Positions 41,801 through 49,284 of a stretch of DNA of 64,000 nucleotides are shown piece after piece. The stretch is from assembly GCA_030148545.1 (NCBI GenBank), contig JASBTF010000001.1, positions 1 through 64,000 on the forward strand. The letters run 5' to 3'. Positions within the stretch are counted from its first letter, which is position 1. Every line of letters begins with the position of its first letter. The notes under the pieces were generated by a model that saw nothing but the letters and a program-made list of their open reading frames with translations, searched no databases and had not been told where the DNA came from. A program made the translations under genes and the position numbers. The DNA comes from Pseudomonadota bacterium (GTDB taxonomy: Bacteria > Pseudomonadota > Alphaproteobacteria > UBA2136 > JASBTF01).

Positions 41801-41951
41801 GATTAACCGAACCATTATTTACAATGCGCCATCCAGCCAGTGGTGGGACCAGCTGGCGAATTCCATTATGTTTGGTTTGGCGGTAGCCACGGTGCTCACG
41901 CTGGTTGTTACCCCTTGCATGTTGGCTTTGCAGCGCCCTAAAAAGAAATAA
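38880..41951 (+). CDS. RND family efflux permease
   Basis: The 1,023 residues show the twelve-helix, two-large-loop architecture of AcrB-type pumps, including IPKEANPDIPIPVVYV in the first loop and the symmetrical half starting near residue 520. The proton-relay residues are unusual. In helix 4 the Asp-Asp pair of AcrB is Asp401-Gly402 (GMLVDGAVVVTEN). In helix 10 the Lys of AcrB is Asn918 (GIVVNNNIVLID). The loss of one acid is matched by loss of the base, as in other RND subfamilies with a reduced relay. It forms an operon with the adaptor. The substrate cannot be told. Confidence 0.92.
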   Translation: MMETIIRAALGRARTMFGLLALLLVAGTASYLTIPKEANPDIPIPVVYVSMTQTGISPEDAVNLLIKPMEKELRALEGLDEMEATAYEGGANVVLTFQAGLDVDQSLTDVREKVDIAKAKLPQEAEEPRVSEVNFSLFPILTIILGGDLPEWELKTLAEDLQDRLESLPGVLEANIGGLRQEMVLIEVDRTRLESYAISPQEIASAVSSNNQLVAAGSMQLENGNYAIKVPGLFRNADEILALPLRTDGDHTVRVGDVAQVKLAFKDASTQTRVNGKPAVTLEIVKRVGKNVIETVDAVKTAVAAEQVAREWPETLAVSYTGDESEGIRTMLADLQNNVIMAILLVMVVILMALGARPALLVAIAIPGSMLTAILLLSTAGFTANVVVLFALILSVGMLVDGAVVVTENAETRRAQGESRDDAFAHASVMMSWPIIASTLTTLAAFMPLLFWPDIVGEFMKFMPLTLIFTLTASLFMALIFLPVIGSNTPAGKAVALEDAKLPFTNRYEGVLRWSLARPRKILLATALSFVGMIFLYGQLGRGVEFFPRIEPERASLVVHAKGDMSLAQKDAVMRLVEDRVLDLAGVETVYTVAGEPLGSDTGPGDTIGQVMFSYIDWQDGRPTSEEILAEAFKRTADIPGVRVERQEDREGPQSGKPIQVLVTSQDYRVLVPVIEEIQAKLEEVSGVINVSNNLPQPGIEWAVNIDRVEAAKAGTSLAEVGLLLRFAATGAEIGEYRAPTKREELDIVARFPEEQRMLGALQSMRLGTVDGQTPISNFAEVKAVPKVDVIRRQDQQSAAKVEADVLPGVLASEIIAGMQAYLEEQTLPPGVEIVFKGDQESQQESQAFLMNAFMVSLFVMALILVTQFNNVYQAGIILSAVIFSTIGVFLGHIVMMKPFGVVMSGLGVIALAGIVVNNNIVLIDTYNKIKHDYDDFMEAIIQTGVQRLRPVLLTAVTTIVGLLPMGLKINIDLINRTIIYNAPSSQWWDQLANSIMFGLAVATVLTLVVTPCMLALQRPKKK

Positions 41952-41981
41952 CCGCGGAACAAGGCCGCGGAGGATTTTTCT
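41952..41981 (+). terminator. Terminator of the RND operon
   Basis: CCGCGG-AACAAGG-CCGCGG hairpin starting just after the stop codon, followed by ATTTTTCTTTT. Confidence 0.75.
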
Positions 41982-42068
41982 TTTGCAGTATAGGTTAGAA
42001 TTTTTTAACACTTGAGGTGACACGTCCACTCATGCCGTTTCGGCCTATTGAAAGGTGTAACCCGTAGT

Positions 42069-42227
42069 TTATTTGAGGGTTCCGACTATAACGCTGTGGG
42101 GCGTCAAAAGTTGCGGGTTTAAGTGGCTTAGATTTTCTTTTTTTTTGCGTGCATCTTCAAAAAATGGTGAAAAGAAGATATAGGCAAAAATCAGAACAAA
42201 AGCCCAGATTAGGTAAAAATTTAGCAT
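42069..42227 (-). CDS. Small single-pass membrane protein (52 aa)
   Basis: AGGAGCC lies eight bases ahead of the ATG. The frame reads MLNFYLIWAFVLIFAYIFF (membrane helix, residues 1-23), then FFEDARKKKENLSHLN and a short tail ending IVGTLK. The head-out helix and charged cytoplasmic tail are typical of small membrane proteins. A run of nine A inside the KKK codons could cause slippage. The gene lies alone between the RND operon and the alanine dehydrogenase gene. The good ribosome site and membrane design make it credible; the function is unknown. Confidence 0.65.
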   Translation of the reverse strand: MLNFYLIWAFVLIFAYIFFSPFFEDARKKKENLSHLNPQLLTPHSVIVGTLK

Positions 42228-42335
42228 GTGAGGCTCCTATATTTCCTAAGAGGTGTATGAGTTTATGAGCATGTTTAAAAAATTTTGAAGTAAGCGCACT
42301 CTAACAGAAGGTGCTTTATGTGGATAGTGTGTTGT

Positions 42336-43376
42336 TTACAGTGAAATTTTTAACTCGCCAGCAGCAATGTTGAGGCCGCTATGCAGGGCGGCGGAAGTTT
42401 TACCTACGGCTAAATCCTGCACATAGGGGGTAATGGCACGGCTGAGGATTTCGCTTGCTGTGTGGGGTGCGGCAGCAGGTAAGTTGGTAATGGCGCTGTG
42501 TAGCACACCATGTTTTTCGGTCACGGGATTATCGTGCGTGTTGGGTTCGCTGGTTTCCATACAGCCACCTTGGTCAATAGCAATGTCCACTGCAATACTG
42601 CCTTTGGGCATAAGCTTGATATGCTTCTCAGTAATCACGTGTGGTGCCTTTTTACCTACTACATACACGGCGCCAACTAGCAGGCTGGTGCGGGGTAGGC
42701 TTGCTGCAATGTTCTCTGGGGTGGAAAGCTGCACATTGGCATGCGGCAGGTGCAGTTTGAGGCGGTCCAACGCTACGGGGTTAACATCTAGCACAGTAAC
42801 TACGGCGCCCATGTTGTGGGCCAGTGTTGCGGCCTCGGTACCGGCAATACCGGCGCCAACTACGGTAACGCGGCCAGCAGGTAAACCACTGATGCCGCCC
42901 ATTAGCACACCACGGCCACCACGTGGGGCATGTAAAAACCAGGTACCAATTTGGGTGGCAAGGCGCCCGGCAATGGCGCTCATTGGTGCAAGTAATGGTG
43001 TGGTGCCATCGGCAGTTACGGTTTCAAACGCATAGGCGGTAAGGCCAATGTCGCAAAGTTTTTTGGTTAGTTCTTCACTTGCAGCTAAGTGCAAGTAGCA
43101 AAAAAGAGTGTGGTGCGGCTTAAGGTGCGGTAGGTCATCAGCGGTGGGTTCTTTTACCTTCACAATCAGCTTGGCTTTGGCGTAGGTGGCTGCATTATCG
43201 GCCATAATTTCGGCACCGGCGGTTTTATATTCAGCGTCGGTATAGCCAGCATAGGTGCCGGCATTGCTGGTAACATGCACGCTGTGACCAGCGTTTATTA
43301 GTTGTTCAACGTCGGTGGGAATAAGCGCAACGCGGCTCTCATTCGTTTTGGTTTCTTGTGGTAGGCCGATGATCAT
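42336..43376 (-). CDS. ald: Alanine dehydrogenase
   Basis: The enzyme interconverts L-alanine and pyruvate plus ammonia with NAD. The 346 residues fit the family but are slightly short of the usual 370. The N-terminus (MIIGLPQETKTNESRVALIP) is canonical. Lys in VKVKEP and His in CYLHLAAS match the substrate-binding residues. The NAD site is VVGAGIAGTEAATLAHNMGA, and the catalytic Asp lies in AIDQGGCMETS. The last part (LPAAAPHTASEILSRA) matches the family's closing helices. It stands alone on the minus strand, divergent from the Bax-inhibitor gene. Confidence 0.93.
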   Translation of the reverse strand: MIIGLPQETKTNESRVALIPTDVEQLINAGHSVHVTSNAGTYAGYTDAEYKTAGAEIMADNAATYAKAKLIVKVKEPTADDLPHLKPHHTLFCYLHLAASEELTKKLCDIGLTAYAFETVTADGTTPLLAPMSAIAGRLATQIGTWFLHAPRGGRGVLMGGISGLPAGRVTVVGAGIAGTEAATLAHNMGAVVTVLDVNPVALDRLKLHLPHANVQLSTPENIAASLPRTSLLVGAVYVVGKKAPHVITEKHIKLMPKGSIAVDIAIDQGGCMETSEPNTHDNPVTEKHGVLHSAITNLPAAAPHTASEILSRAITPYVQDLAVGKTSAALHSGLNIAAGELKISL

Positions 43377-43436
43377 GATTCATATCATAGGTGTAAATAT
43401 ACTTTTCTAAAAAGGAATTATCTTATCCGGTTTCAC

Positions 43437-43465
43437 TTGACAGCGAGGGGGTGTGGCGTAACAAT
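43437..43465 (+). promoter_or_regulatory. Promoter of the Bax-inhibitor-1 gene
   Basis: -35 TTGACA (43437-43442), 17 bases, -10 AACAAT (43460-43465). The gene starts 45 bases downstream with AAAAAGGAG ahead of the ATG. Confidence 0.55.
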
Positions 43466-43509
43466 TTGTCACACTCCGGTTGGGAGTGCTAAAAAGGAGA
43501 TAAAAAAGG

Positions 43510-44220
43510 ATGAACATGCAACGTGGTTTTACGCAGAGTCGTGTGACCGATAGTGGTTTTGCGGCGCATATGCAGCAAGTTTTTAATTATATGACCGGTG
43601 GTGTCGCGCTAAGTGGTGCTGTGGCGTGGCTAACGCTCAATACGGGTTTAATCAACGTAGCCGCTAACGGTGCTACTCAGTTGGTATTTTTCATGGTGTG
43701 GTTGGGCTTTGGCTTTTTCATGCAACGTATTTTAAGCAGCATGAGCCCAACCATGGCGCTTGGTACTTTTGGTGCCTTTAGTGCATTAACTGGTTTTGCA
43801 TTGAGCCCATTGGTGTTGGTTTACACCGGTGCAAGCGTGGTCATGGCATTTGCCGTAACCGCCATTATGTTTGCTGGAGTAAGCGCTTATGGTTACTACA
43901 GCAAAAAATCACTTTCTAGCTGGGGTACGTTCCTTGCTATGGGTGCGTGGGGCTTAATTGGCCTGATTGCCGTATCGCTTGTTGGTAGCTTGTTTGGCAT
44001 GCAAATGGGTGGCTTGAGCTTGGTAATTAGCGCCATTGCCGTACCATTGGTAGCCGGCATTACCGCTTACGAAGTAAACATGATGCGCGAGACCTACGCT
44101 GCCTACGGTGGTGATGAGGCGCAGCGTAGCAGTGTAGCCATTTACGGTGCAGCAAGTTTGTACATGAACTTTGTTGTGATGTTTATTCATTTATTGAACC
44201 TGATTGGGCAAAGACGTTAG
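43510..44220 (+). CDS. Bax inhibitor-1/YccA family membrane protein
   Basis: The protein (236 aa) has seven membrane helices and the family's conserved stretches: AFVTAIMFAGVSAYGYYSKK-type in the middle, WGLIGLIAVSLVGSLFG, and the C-terminal YGAASLYMNFVVMFIHLLNLIG. The N-terminal cytoplasmic head (MNMQRGFTQSRVTDSGF) is typical for the YbhL/YccA group. These proteins act as membrane calcium or proton leak channels or interact with FtsH; which applies here is unknown. It has its own promoter and a strong terminator. Confidence 0.9.
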   Translation: MNMQRGFTQSRVTDSGFAAHMQQVFNYMTGGVALSGAVAWLTLNTGLINVAANGATQLVFFMVWLGFGFFMQRILSSMSPTMALGTFGAFSALTGFALSPLVLVYTGASVVMAFAVTAIMFAGVSAYGYYSKKSLSSWGTFLAMGAWGLIGLIAVSLVGSLFGMQMGGLSLVISAIAVPLVAGITAYEVNMMRETYAAYGGDEAQRSSVAIYGAASLYMNFVVMFIHLLNLIGQRR

Positions 44221-44230
44221 GCTTTGTTAC

Positions 44231-44265
44231 GCACAAAAAAGGCGCCACTGGCGCCTTTTTTGTGC
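44231..44265. terminator. Strong bidirectional terminator
   Basis: GCACAAAAAAGGCGCC and GGCGCCTTTTTTGTGC are almost perfectly complementary around CACT. Confidence 0.9.
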
Positions 44266-44296
44266 AACCAGTGCTGGCAATATGTTGGTTTTATTA

Positions 44297-44326
44297 TTGT
44301 AAAATACGGACCAATCTGTATATAAT
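44297..44326 (+). promoter_or_regulatory. Strong sigma70-type promoter
   Basis: TTGTAA, 18 bases, then consensus TATAAT at 44321-44326. It places the transcript start near 44333, downstream of the first in-frame codon of the long open frame (44327), which supports the later start at about 44408. Confidence 0.75.
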
Positions 44327-44407
44327 TTGGCTCAGATATCGGGCGAGCGGGACCTCGCGCTGATTATCTTTCAACCCGTTTCTTTTTTTGAGCTTGGGGA
44401 GTTCGCC

Positions 44408-44854
44408 TTGTCGCGAATGAATGTTGAAAACCGACTCGCTGAGTTGGGTTATGAAATTTCGAAATACAATGATGGCTGGTATATTGACCATGTTGCCAGT
44501 CGGGTCGATCATGAAGAACGTGTAGGGGAGGCTAATACTCTATTGGCTGATCCTGACCTTACGTCTTATCAACGTGCGGAGCTGCAGGCTCCAGACCACC
44601 GTTATTTTCGGTTTGATAGCTGTGAAGTTGTTAATCCGGATGACGTTGATTCGGAGTATCTGCCAGATGGTGTTTTTGAGCTTCCGTATGGTGAGTTTGC
44701 AACACGCCGTGCGGCGCTAAATAAACTCAAAGAGTTGACAGGTATTGTGGCGCTTGTTGCAAAACAAGAGCGACCACGACGTGGCCGGCAAACTGGTAAA
44801 CGTGGTTCTGGTTACTGTAATACATCTGCAGTAAGGCGCGCAGCTTGCCGCTGA
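44408..44854 (+). CDS. Unrecognised protein, paralogue of the 45015 gene (148 aa)
   Basis: The start is a TTG at 44408, seven bases after GGGGAG, or the ATG at 44417; the promoter at 44297-44326 rules out codons at 44327. The protein has the pattern RLAELGY ... DGWYIDHVAS near residues 9-32, then FRFDSCEVVNPDD and VFELPYG, with a basic C-terminus (RPRRGRQTGKRGSG) holding two Cys. The gene at 45015 has the same blocks in the same order (RL..AGF ... WQYDHVAS, then FRVNYSD, then VVVLPSN), so the two are distant paralogues. No known family is recognised. It has its own promoter and terminator. Confidence 0.65.
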   Translation: MSRMNVENRLAELGYEISKYNDGWYIDHVASRVDHEERVGEANTLLADPDLTSYQRAELQAPDHRYFRFDSCEVVNPDDVDSEYLPDGVFELPYGEFATRRAALNKLKELTGIVALVAKQERPRRGRQTGKRGSGYCNTSAVRRAACR

Positions 44855-44868
44855 TTTACGACTTCTGG

Positions 44869-44895
44869 AAAGAGCCCGCTGTGTGCGGGCTCTTT
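44869..44895 (+). terminator. Intrinsic terminator
   Basis: AAAGAGCCCGC-TGTGT-GCGGGCTCTTT stem, followed by CTTGTTTT. Confidence 0.85.
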
Positions 44896-44927
44896 CTTGT
44901 TTTGGTTGTAGTGTTATGTAAAACAAT

Positions 44928-44956
44928 TTGCACACAACATGCTGCTGCGGTATAAA
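44928..44956 (+). promoter_or_regulatory. Sigma70-type promoter of the 45015 gene
   Basis: TTGCAC, exactly 17 bases, TATAAA. The GTG start lies about 52 bases beyond the expected transcript start. Confidence 0.7.
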
Positions 44957-45014
44957 ATAGACCCAATGCATTAGCAGACTAAGTATTTATCGTTTTTGCG
45001 TTGGAGATTCTCCA

Positions 45015-45428
45015 GTGTCTTCTCAAATTCCCAACATTCCTGGAATCGTGCGGCTGATGGCTGCTGGTTTCGTTTTTAAATCCTTTACCGATGAGAGAGG
45101 CGTTACTTTATGGCAATACGATCATGTTGCATCTGCGCGGGAGAGTGGTGTTCAAGCTTTTCAGGGTAAATCTGGGGAGTCTTTGTTTCGGGTTAATTAT
45201 TCTGATAGTGATGATTTTCCTGATGACTGGCGTATTTATCACCAAGGTGAAAGCGTTGTTGTTTTGCCCTCAAATCCCTGCCGGCAGAGCCGCTTGAAAA
45301 ATGTGGTTAATTTTCTGAAGAGTCGGTTTTTGGATAGTGACCGTCCGCCGAGAATGGAGCCGCATGTTCGCATTGGCGCTGCTGAACTGCGTCATCAACT
45401 AAAGCAGCAACTACATGCTGCCGAATAA
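45015..45428 (+). CDS. Unrecognised protein, paralogue of the 44408 gene (137 aa)
   Basis: Start is GTG, with GGAG nine bases ahead of it. Landmarks shared with the preceding gene are GFVFKSFTD ... WQYDHVASARE (residues about 19-44), SLFRVNYSDSDDFPDDW and a short basic stretch RQSRLKNVVNFLKSR. The C-terminus is His/Gln-rich (ELRHQLKQQLHAAE). There is no signal peptide or membrane helix, so a cytoplasmic place is likely. It has its own promoter. A perfect 22-base palindrome with no T run follows. No function is proposed. Confidence 0.65.
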   Translation: MSSQIPNIPGIVRLMAAGFVFKSFTDERGVTLWQYDHVASARESGVQAFQGKSGESLFRVNYSDSDDFPDDWRIYHQGESVVVLPSNPCRQSRLKNVVNFLKSRFLDSDRPPRMEPHVRIGAAELRHQLKQQLHAAE

Positions 45429-45434
45429 CGCCGA

Positions 45435-45456
45435 AGGGCCCGCATATGCGGGCCCT
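45435..45456. terminator. Perfect 22-base palindrome, possible terminator
   Basis: AGGGCCCGCATATGCGGGCCCT lies directly after the 45015 gene and before the converging 45485 gene. Neither side has a strong T run, so it may end transcription only weakly, or be a protein site. Confidence 0.5.
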
Positions 45457-45484
45457 AAAGCGTTTGTGGGGTGTGAGAGGGGGG

Positions 45485-45865
45485 TTAATTATTTTCGTAG
45501 GGGCGAGGTATGGTGCCAAGGTCTTCACCAGCGCCAGCAAGTTCGAGTTCTGCTTGGTCAGCACACAATTGTGTAGAGCCTGAGCCGTTACCATGGATTC
45601 CCAATGAAGCAATTTCATCTTGTTGGTCAGCGCTCATGGCGTCGACCTGTGTTGGTTCACATAAGCGAACCGCATCTTGAATTGTTTCGCTATGTATTTT
45701 TTGATTATTTGGGTGCCGACGATAGGCAGCTATAAAGTTTTTTGCCGCCTGGGATGCAGAAAAATCGGCACTGCTTGAACCTTCTCGTTTCGTAGATTCA
45801 TGGCAAGCAATGATTTGGGTGGCATGTTGTTCAAGGCTTGTAAGGCCGCATTCAGAGTTCCCCAT
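45485..45865 (-). CDS. Unrecognised acidic protein (126 aa)
   Basis: GAGGGAG lies seven bases ahead of the ATG. The protein is hydrophilic and acidic, with Cys in SECGLTS, IIACHEST, RLCEPTQ and TQLCADQ. The first half is Ser/Ala/Arg-rich with a short amphipathic stretch (SQAAKNFIAAYRRHP). The second half is rich in Gln, Asp and Glu and ends PRPYENN. It has no signal peptide and no membrane helix. I recognise no domain. It converges with its two unknown neighbours. Confidence 0.55.
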   Translation of the reverse strand: MGNSECGLTSLEQHATQIIACHESTKREGSSSADFSASQAAKNFIAAYRRHPNNQKIHSETIQDAVRLCEPTQVDAMSADQQDEIASLGIHGNGSGSTQLCADQAELELAGAGEDLGTIPRPYENN

Positions 45866-45990
45866 AATAAAGCTCCCTCGGGCTGGGGGTGAAATAAAAG
45901 ACTAGGTTAGACATTGAGTCAGATCTTTAATGGTACACAGGTTTTGGCTGTTTGCAAGGGGGGAGGCTAAATAATTTATAAAGTGTGTAA

Positions 45991-46013
45991 AAAAGGCCCC
46001 GTTGGGGGCCTTT
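45991..46013 (-). terminator. rho gene terminator
   Basis: AAAGGCCCC-CAAC-GGGGCCTTT followed by TTT on the minus strand, just past the rho stop codon. Confidence 0.85.
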
Positions 46014-46029
46014 AGAATTGTTATGAATC

Positions 46030-47442
46030 TTATTGATTCATGCTGCGTAGGAACTCCTCGTTCGACTTGGTAGCTTTGAGCTTGCCAAGTAGGAACTCGG
46101 TGGATTCTACGCTGTTCATTTGGTTCATCAGGCGACGTAGTAGCCAAATACGTTGTTGTACTTCTGGGCCCAGCAGCAGGTCTTCCTTACGGGTGCTGGA
46201 CTTGGTGATGTCGATAGCTGGGAAGATGCGTTTGTCTACCAGTTTGCGCTCCAGCCAAATCTCGGAGTTACCGGTACCTTTAAATTCTTCAAAAATAACT
46301 TCATCCATACGTGAGCCGGTGTCGATTAGTGCCGTAGCAATAATGGTGAGTGAGCCACCTTCCTCAATGTTACGCGCGGCACCAAAGAAACGCTTAGGTT
46401 TTTGCAGAGCATGTGCATCCACACCACCGGTTAGCACCTTACCGCTGCTTGGTACGGTGGTGTTATAGGCACGGGCAAGGCGGGTCAGGCTATCGAGCAG
46501 AATGACCACATCGCGGCCTTGTTCTACCAAGCGTTTGGCTTTGTTAATAACCATCTCGCTCACTTGTACGTGGCGGCTTGCTGGCTCATCAAACGTACTG
46601 GAGATAACTTCACCCTTCACGCTGCGCTGCATGTCGGTCACTTCTTCAGGGCGCTCGTCAATCAGCAGTACAATCATGTAGGCGTCGGGGTGGTTTTCCT
46701 CAATAGCGTGAGCAATAGATTGCAGCATCATGGTTTTACCAGCTTTTGGTGGTGCAACGAGCATGGCACGTTGGCCTTTACCAATAGGGGCAATCAGGTC
46801 AATCACTCGGCCAGTAAGGTTTTTTCCGGTTGGGTCGGCACTTGCTAGCTCATATTTTTCCTGCGGGTAAAGCGGGGTTAGGTTGTCGAAGTTACGACGC
46901 GCGCGCGAGCTCTCAGGCTTATCGCCATTTACGGTGATAACTTGCACAGAGGCAAAGTAACGCTCGCCTGGGTTAGGGTGGCGCAGTACCGATACAATCC
47001 AGTCGCCATTACGTAGGCCAAAGCGGCGGATTTGGCTTGGGGAAATATAAATATCTTCCACATCTGGGGTGTAGCTGTTAGCCGCGGCACGCAGGAAACC
47101 AAAGCCATCGGGCAGAATTTCAAGCGCACCTTCGCCACGTACTTCAATACTTGGTGGGAATTTTTCTACAATGCAGAACAACAGCTCGTGGCGGCGTAGG
47201 GATACGGCATCTTCAATGCCGAGCTCATCAGCCTTTTTTAGCAAATCATCGGCAGCTGTTTCTTTCAGCTCATTCAGGTGAATGGTTTGCTCAATTTTTA
47301 CGTTCTTTTTAGGTGCTGGCTTTGCAGATTTTTCTGGCTTTGCTTCCAGCGTCATTTGCTCGCCTTCTGGCTTTTTAGCAACGCGGCGCACGCGGCGTAC
47401 GTTTGAGTTAGAATCATCAGAGGCTTTACGTGGACGAGGCAT
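46030..47442 (-). CDS. rho: Transcription termination factor Rho
   Basis: Rho is the hexameric RNA helicase that ends transcription of untranslated RNA. The ATG at 47442 (MPRPRKAS) is taken; a GTG two codons earlier is possible. The first 50 residues are a Lys/Arg/Pro-rich extension. Then come the helix-loop N-domain ([20 protein letters not shown]), the cold-shock-type RNA-binding domain ([20 protein letters not shown]), Walker [12 protein letters not shown], Walker B ([16 protein letters not shown]), the Q-loop ([18 protein letters not shown]) and the R-loop ([14 protein letters not shown]). It stands alone with its own terminator. Confidence 0.97.
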   Translation of the reverse strand: MPRPRKASDDSNSNVRRVRRVAKKPEGEQMTLEAKPEKSAKPAPKKNVKIEQTIHLNELKETAADDLLKKADELGIEDAVSLRRHELLFCIVEKFPPSIEVRGEGALEILPDGFGFLRAAANSYTPDVEDIYISPSQIRRFGLRNGDWIVSVLRHPNPGERYFASVQVITVNGDKPESSRARRNFDNLTPLYPQEKYELASADPTGKNLTGRVIDLIAPIGKGQRAMLVAPPKAGKTMMLQSIAHAIEENHPDAYMIVLLIDERPEEVTDMQRSVKGEVISSTFDEPASRHVQVSEMVINKAKRLVEQGRDVVILLDSLTRLARAYNTTVPSSGKVLTGGVDAHALQKPKRFFGAARNIEEGGSLTIIATALIDTGSRMDEVIFEEFKGTGNSEIWLERKLVDKRIFPAIDITKSSTRKEDLLLGPEVQQRIWLLRRLMNQMNSVESTEFLLGKLKATKSNEEFLRSMNQ

Positions 47443-47568
47443 TTTCACTTATCTTTTTGATTGTATTTATAAAATTTTGTCGAACTTACTTTCGCAACAG
47501 GTTGGGAAAGGAGGAGTTGTTGAAAACTGGTTATATGGTTACTGCTTTTTACGCTTTGCGTCAAGTTT

Positions 47569-48360
47569 TTAAGATTTTGTGGTGCCTAGTTCCAGTACTT
47601 CGTGCTCGGCATGTGGGGGGTAGCTTACGTTGGTGAGAGATAGACCATCCGGCGGTAGCGTTGGCCCTGCTTGGGTACGGTTGCCGTTTTGTAGTAGTTC
47701 GGTAAGGCTTTCCACAGGGCGTTGACCTGCGCCAATCTCGCACAATGTGCCCATAATAATGCGCACCATGTTGTGCAAAAAGTGGTTGGCGCGAATATGC
47801 ATGGTGATGAGTTCATCGTTGTAGCTGATTTCAATATGCTGCATATCCACCATAGTGACTTTGCTTTGGCAGTCAGCACTGCGGAAGGCGCTAAAATCAT
47901 GCTCACCAACAAGTTGTTGGGCGGCTGTGTTCATTAATTCCACATTGAGCCCTGTACGCCACACCGAGGCCCGACCATGCCACCATGGCGGCACAACTCG
48001 GCGGTTATACACATGAAAAGTGTAGCTGCGTGCCCCTGCGCTGTGGCGCGCGTGGAAAGTGTTGTCTACCACAGCAACGCGACTGATGATGATGTTGGGG
48101 TGTATGTGGTGATTAAGCCCGCCCATGATTTTGGTAAGCGGTAGGGTGCTAGCGGTATCAAAATGAGCTACCTGTGCACTGGCGTGTACACCACGGTCGG
48201 TACGGCCGGCAACGCTCAGGTTTACCTGTTCTTCTGTTAGTTTGTACCATGCCGATTCAATACAGCCTTGCACCGTTGGGCCTGCATCAGGCTCGGTCAG
48301 TTTTTGCCAGCCCCAGTAGGGTTGGCCATTGTATTCAATAGTGAGTTTAATGCGGCGCAT
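47569..48360 (-). CDS. truA: tRNA pseudouridine(38-40) synthase
   Basis: TruA isomerises uridines 38-40 in the anticodon stem. The 263 residues fit the family. The catalytic Asp lies in VAGRTDRGVHASAQV. Other family blocks are YNGQPYWGWQ at the start, RVAVVDNTFHARHSAGARSY, and FLHNMVRIIMGTL near the end. It is last of a five-gene coupled unit (tsaD-gpsA-orf-fmt-truA). Its ATG overlaps the fmt stop by one base (TAATG). Confidence 0.95.
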   Translation of the reverse strand: MRRIKLTIEYNGQPYWGWQKLTEPDAGPTVQGCIESAWYKLTEEQVNLSVAGRTDRGVHASAQVAHFDTASTLPLTKIMGGLNHHIHPNIIISRVAVVDNTFHARHSAGARSYTFHVYNRRVVPPWWHGRASVWRTGLNVELMNTAAQQLVGEHDFSAFRSADCQSKVTMVDMQHIEISYNDELITMHIRANHFLHNMVRIIMGTLCEIGAGQRPVESLTELLQNGNRTQAGPTLPPDGLSLTNVSYPPHAEHEVLELGTTKS

Positions 48361-49283
48361 TAACTTAAAATATCACCTTTTTGTAGCGGGTAGCCTTTGA
48401 GAAACTCTGCAACAGGCATGGCTTTTTTACCAGGTCGCTGTAGTTCGGTAATATTAATGCTACCAGTGCCGCAGGCTATAACAATGCCATCGCCATCGGC
48501 GCTGAGAATTTCCCCAGCATTACCAAGCTGGCCACTACTGGTGAGCAAGCTGCTGCGCAGGAGTTTAAGTGTTGTATCGCCATGAGTGCAGGTTGCACCA
48601 GGCCAAGGGGCAAGGCCACGAATATGGTTGTGTACCTCTAGTGCTGGTTTGTTCCAGTCGGTTGGTCGCATTTCTGGGGTAATTTTATGGGCGTAGGTTG
48701 TGCCTTCATCCACTTGTGGTTTGGCTTGTATATTCGGCCAGGCATTGAGCACTTCTAGCAGGTGTTGGGCGCCAGCAATGGCCATACGGTCGTGCAGGTC
48801 GCCACTGGTGTCGTTTGGTAAAACGGGGTAAGGCACGCGCAGGTACACGGGGCCTGTGTCTAAACCTTTTTCCATATGCATAATGCACATGTCGGTCATG
48901 CTATCGCCAGCAAGTACGGTGTGTTGAATAGGTGCTGCACCGCGCCAGCGTGGCAGTTGTGAGGGGTGAATGTTCAGGCATGGTGCCACATCCAGCACGC
49001 GCTGTGGTAACAGCAGCCCGTAGGCAGCAACACAGATAATATCTGGCTTGAGTGCTTTTAATTCTTCTGTTGCTTCTGGGGTGAGTTTTTCGGGGTTAAA
49101 AACAGGCACGCCATGTTGTTCAGCAACCTGGTGAATTGGTGATTTTTGCACCTTTTGGCCACGCTTTGCAGGGCGTGGTGGCTGGCTGTAAACGCCAACA
49201 ACGGTTTGTGTTTTAAGGAGTGTTTCTAGCGCAGGTACAGCAAAAGCTGGTGTACCCATAAAAACAATGCGGTGCTGTTTCAT
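48360..49283 (-). CDS. fmt: Methionyl-tRNA formyltransferase
   Basis: Fmt formylates initiator Met-tRNA. The 307-residue protein has RIVFMGTPAFAVPALETLL at the start. The catalytic region contains LNIHPSQLPRWRGAAPIQ (Asn and His of the formyl-transfer site) and MEKGLDTGPVYL (the conserved Asp), followed by the smaller C-terminal oligonucleotide-binding-like domain. It starts one base after the stop of the unknown gene at 49285 and overlaps truA. The usual neighbour def is not in the window. Confidence 0.96.
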   Translation of the reverse strand: MKQHRIVFMGTPAFAVPALETLLKTQTVVGVYSQPPRPAKRGQKVQKSPIHQVAEQHGVPVFNPEKLTPEATEELKALKPDIICVAAYGLLLPQRVLDVAPCLNIHPSQLPRWRGAAPIQHTVLAGDSMTDMCIMHMEKGLDTGPVYLRVPYPVLPNDTSGDLHDRMAIAGAQHLLEVLNAWPNIQAKPQVDEGTTYAHKITPEMRPTDWNKPALEVHNHIRGLAPWPGATCTHGDTTLKLLRSSLLTSSGQLGNAGEILSADGDGIVIACGTGSINITELQRPGKKAMPVAEFLKGYPLQKGDILS

Positions 49284-49284
49284 T

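Noticed and set aside
41952-42068. Short frame MSGRVTSSVKKF after the RND gene
   Set aside because: Only 12 residues and no convincing initiation context.
44327-44407. Earlier start of the 44408 gene
   Set aside because: A consensus -10 ends one base before it, so the codons would lie at or before the transcript start.
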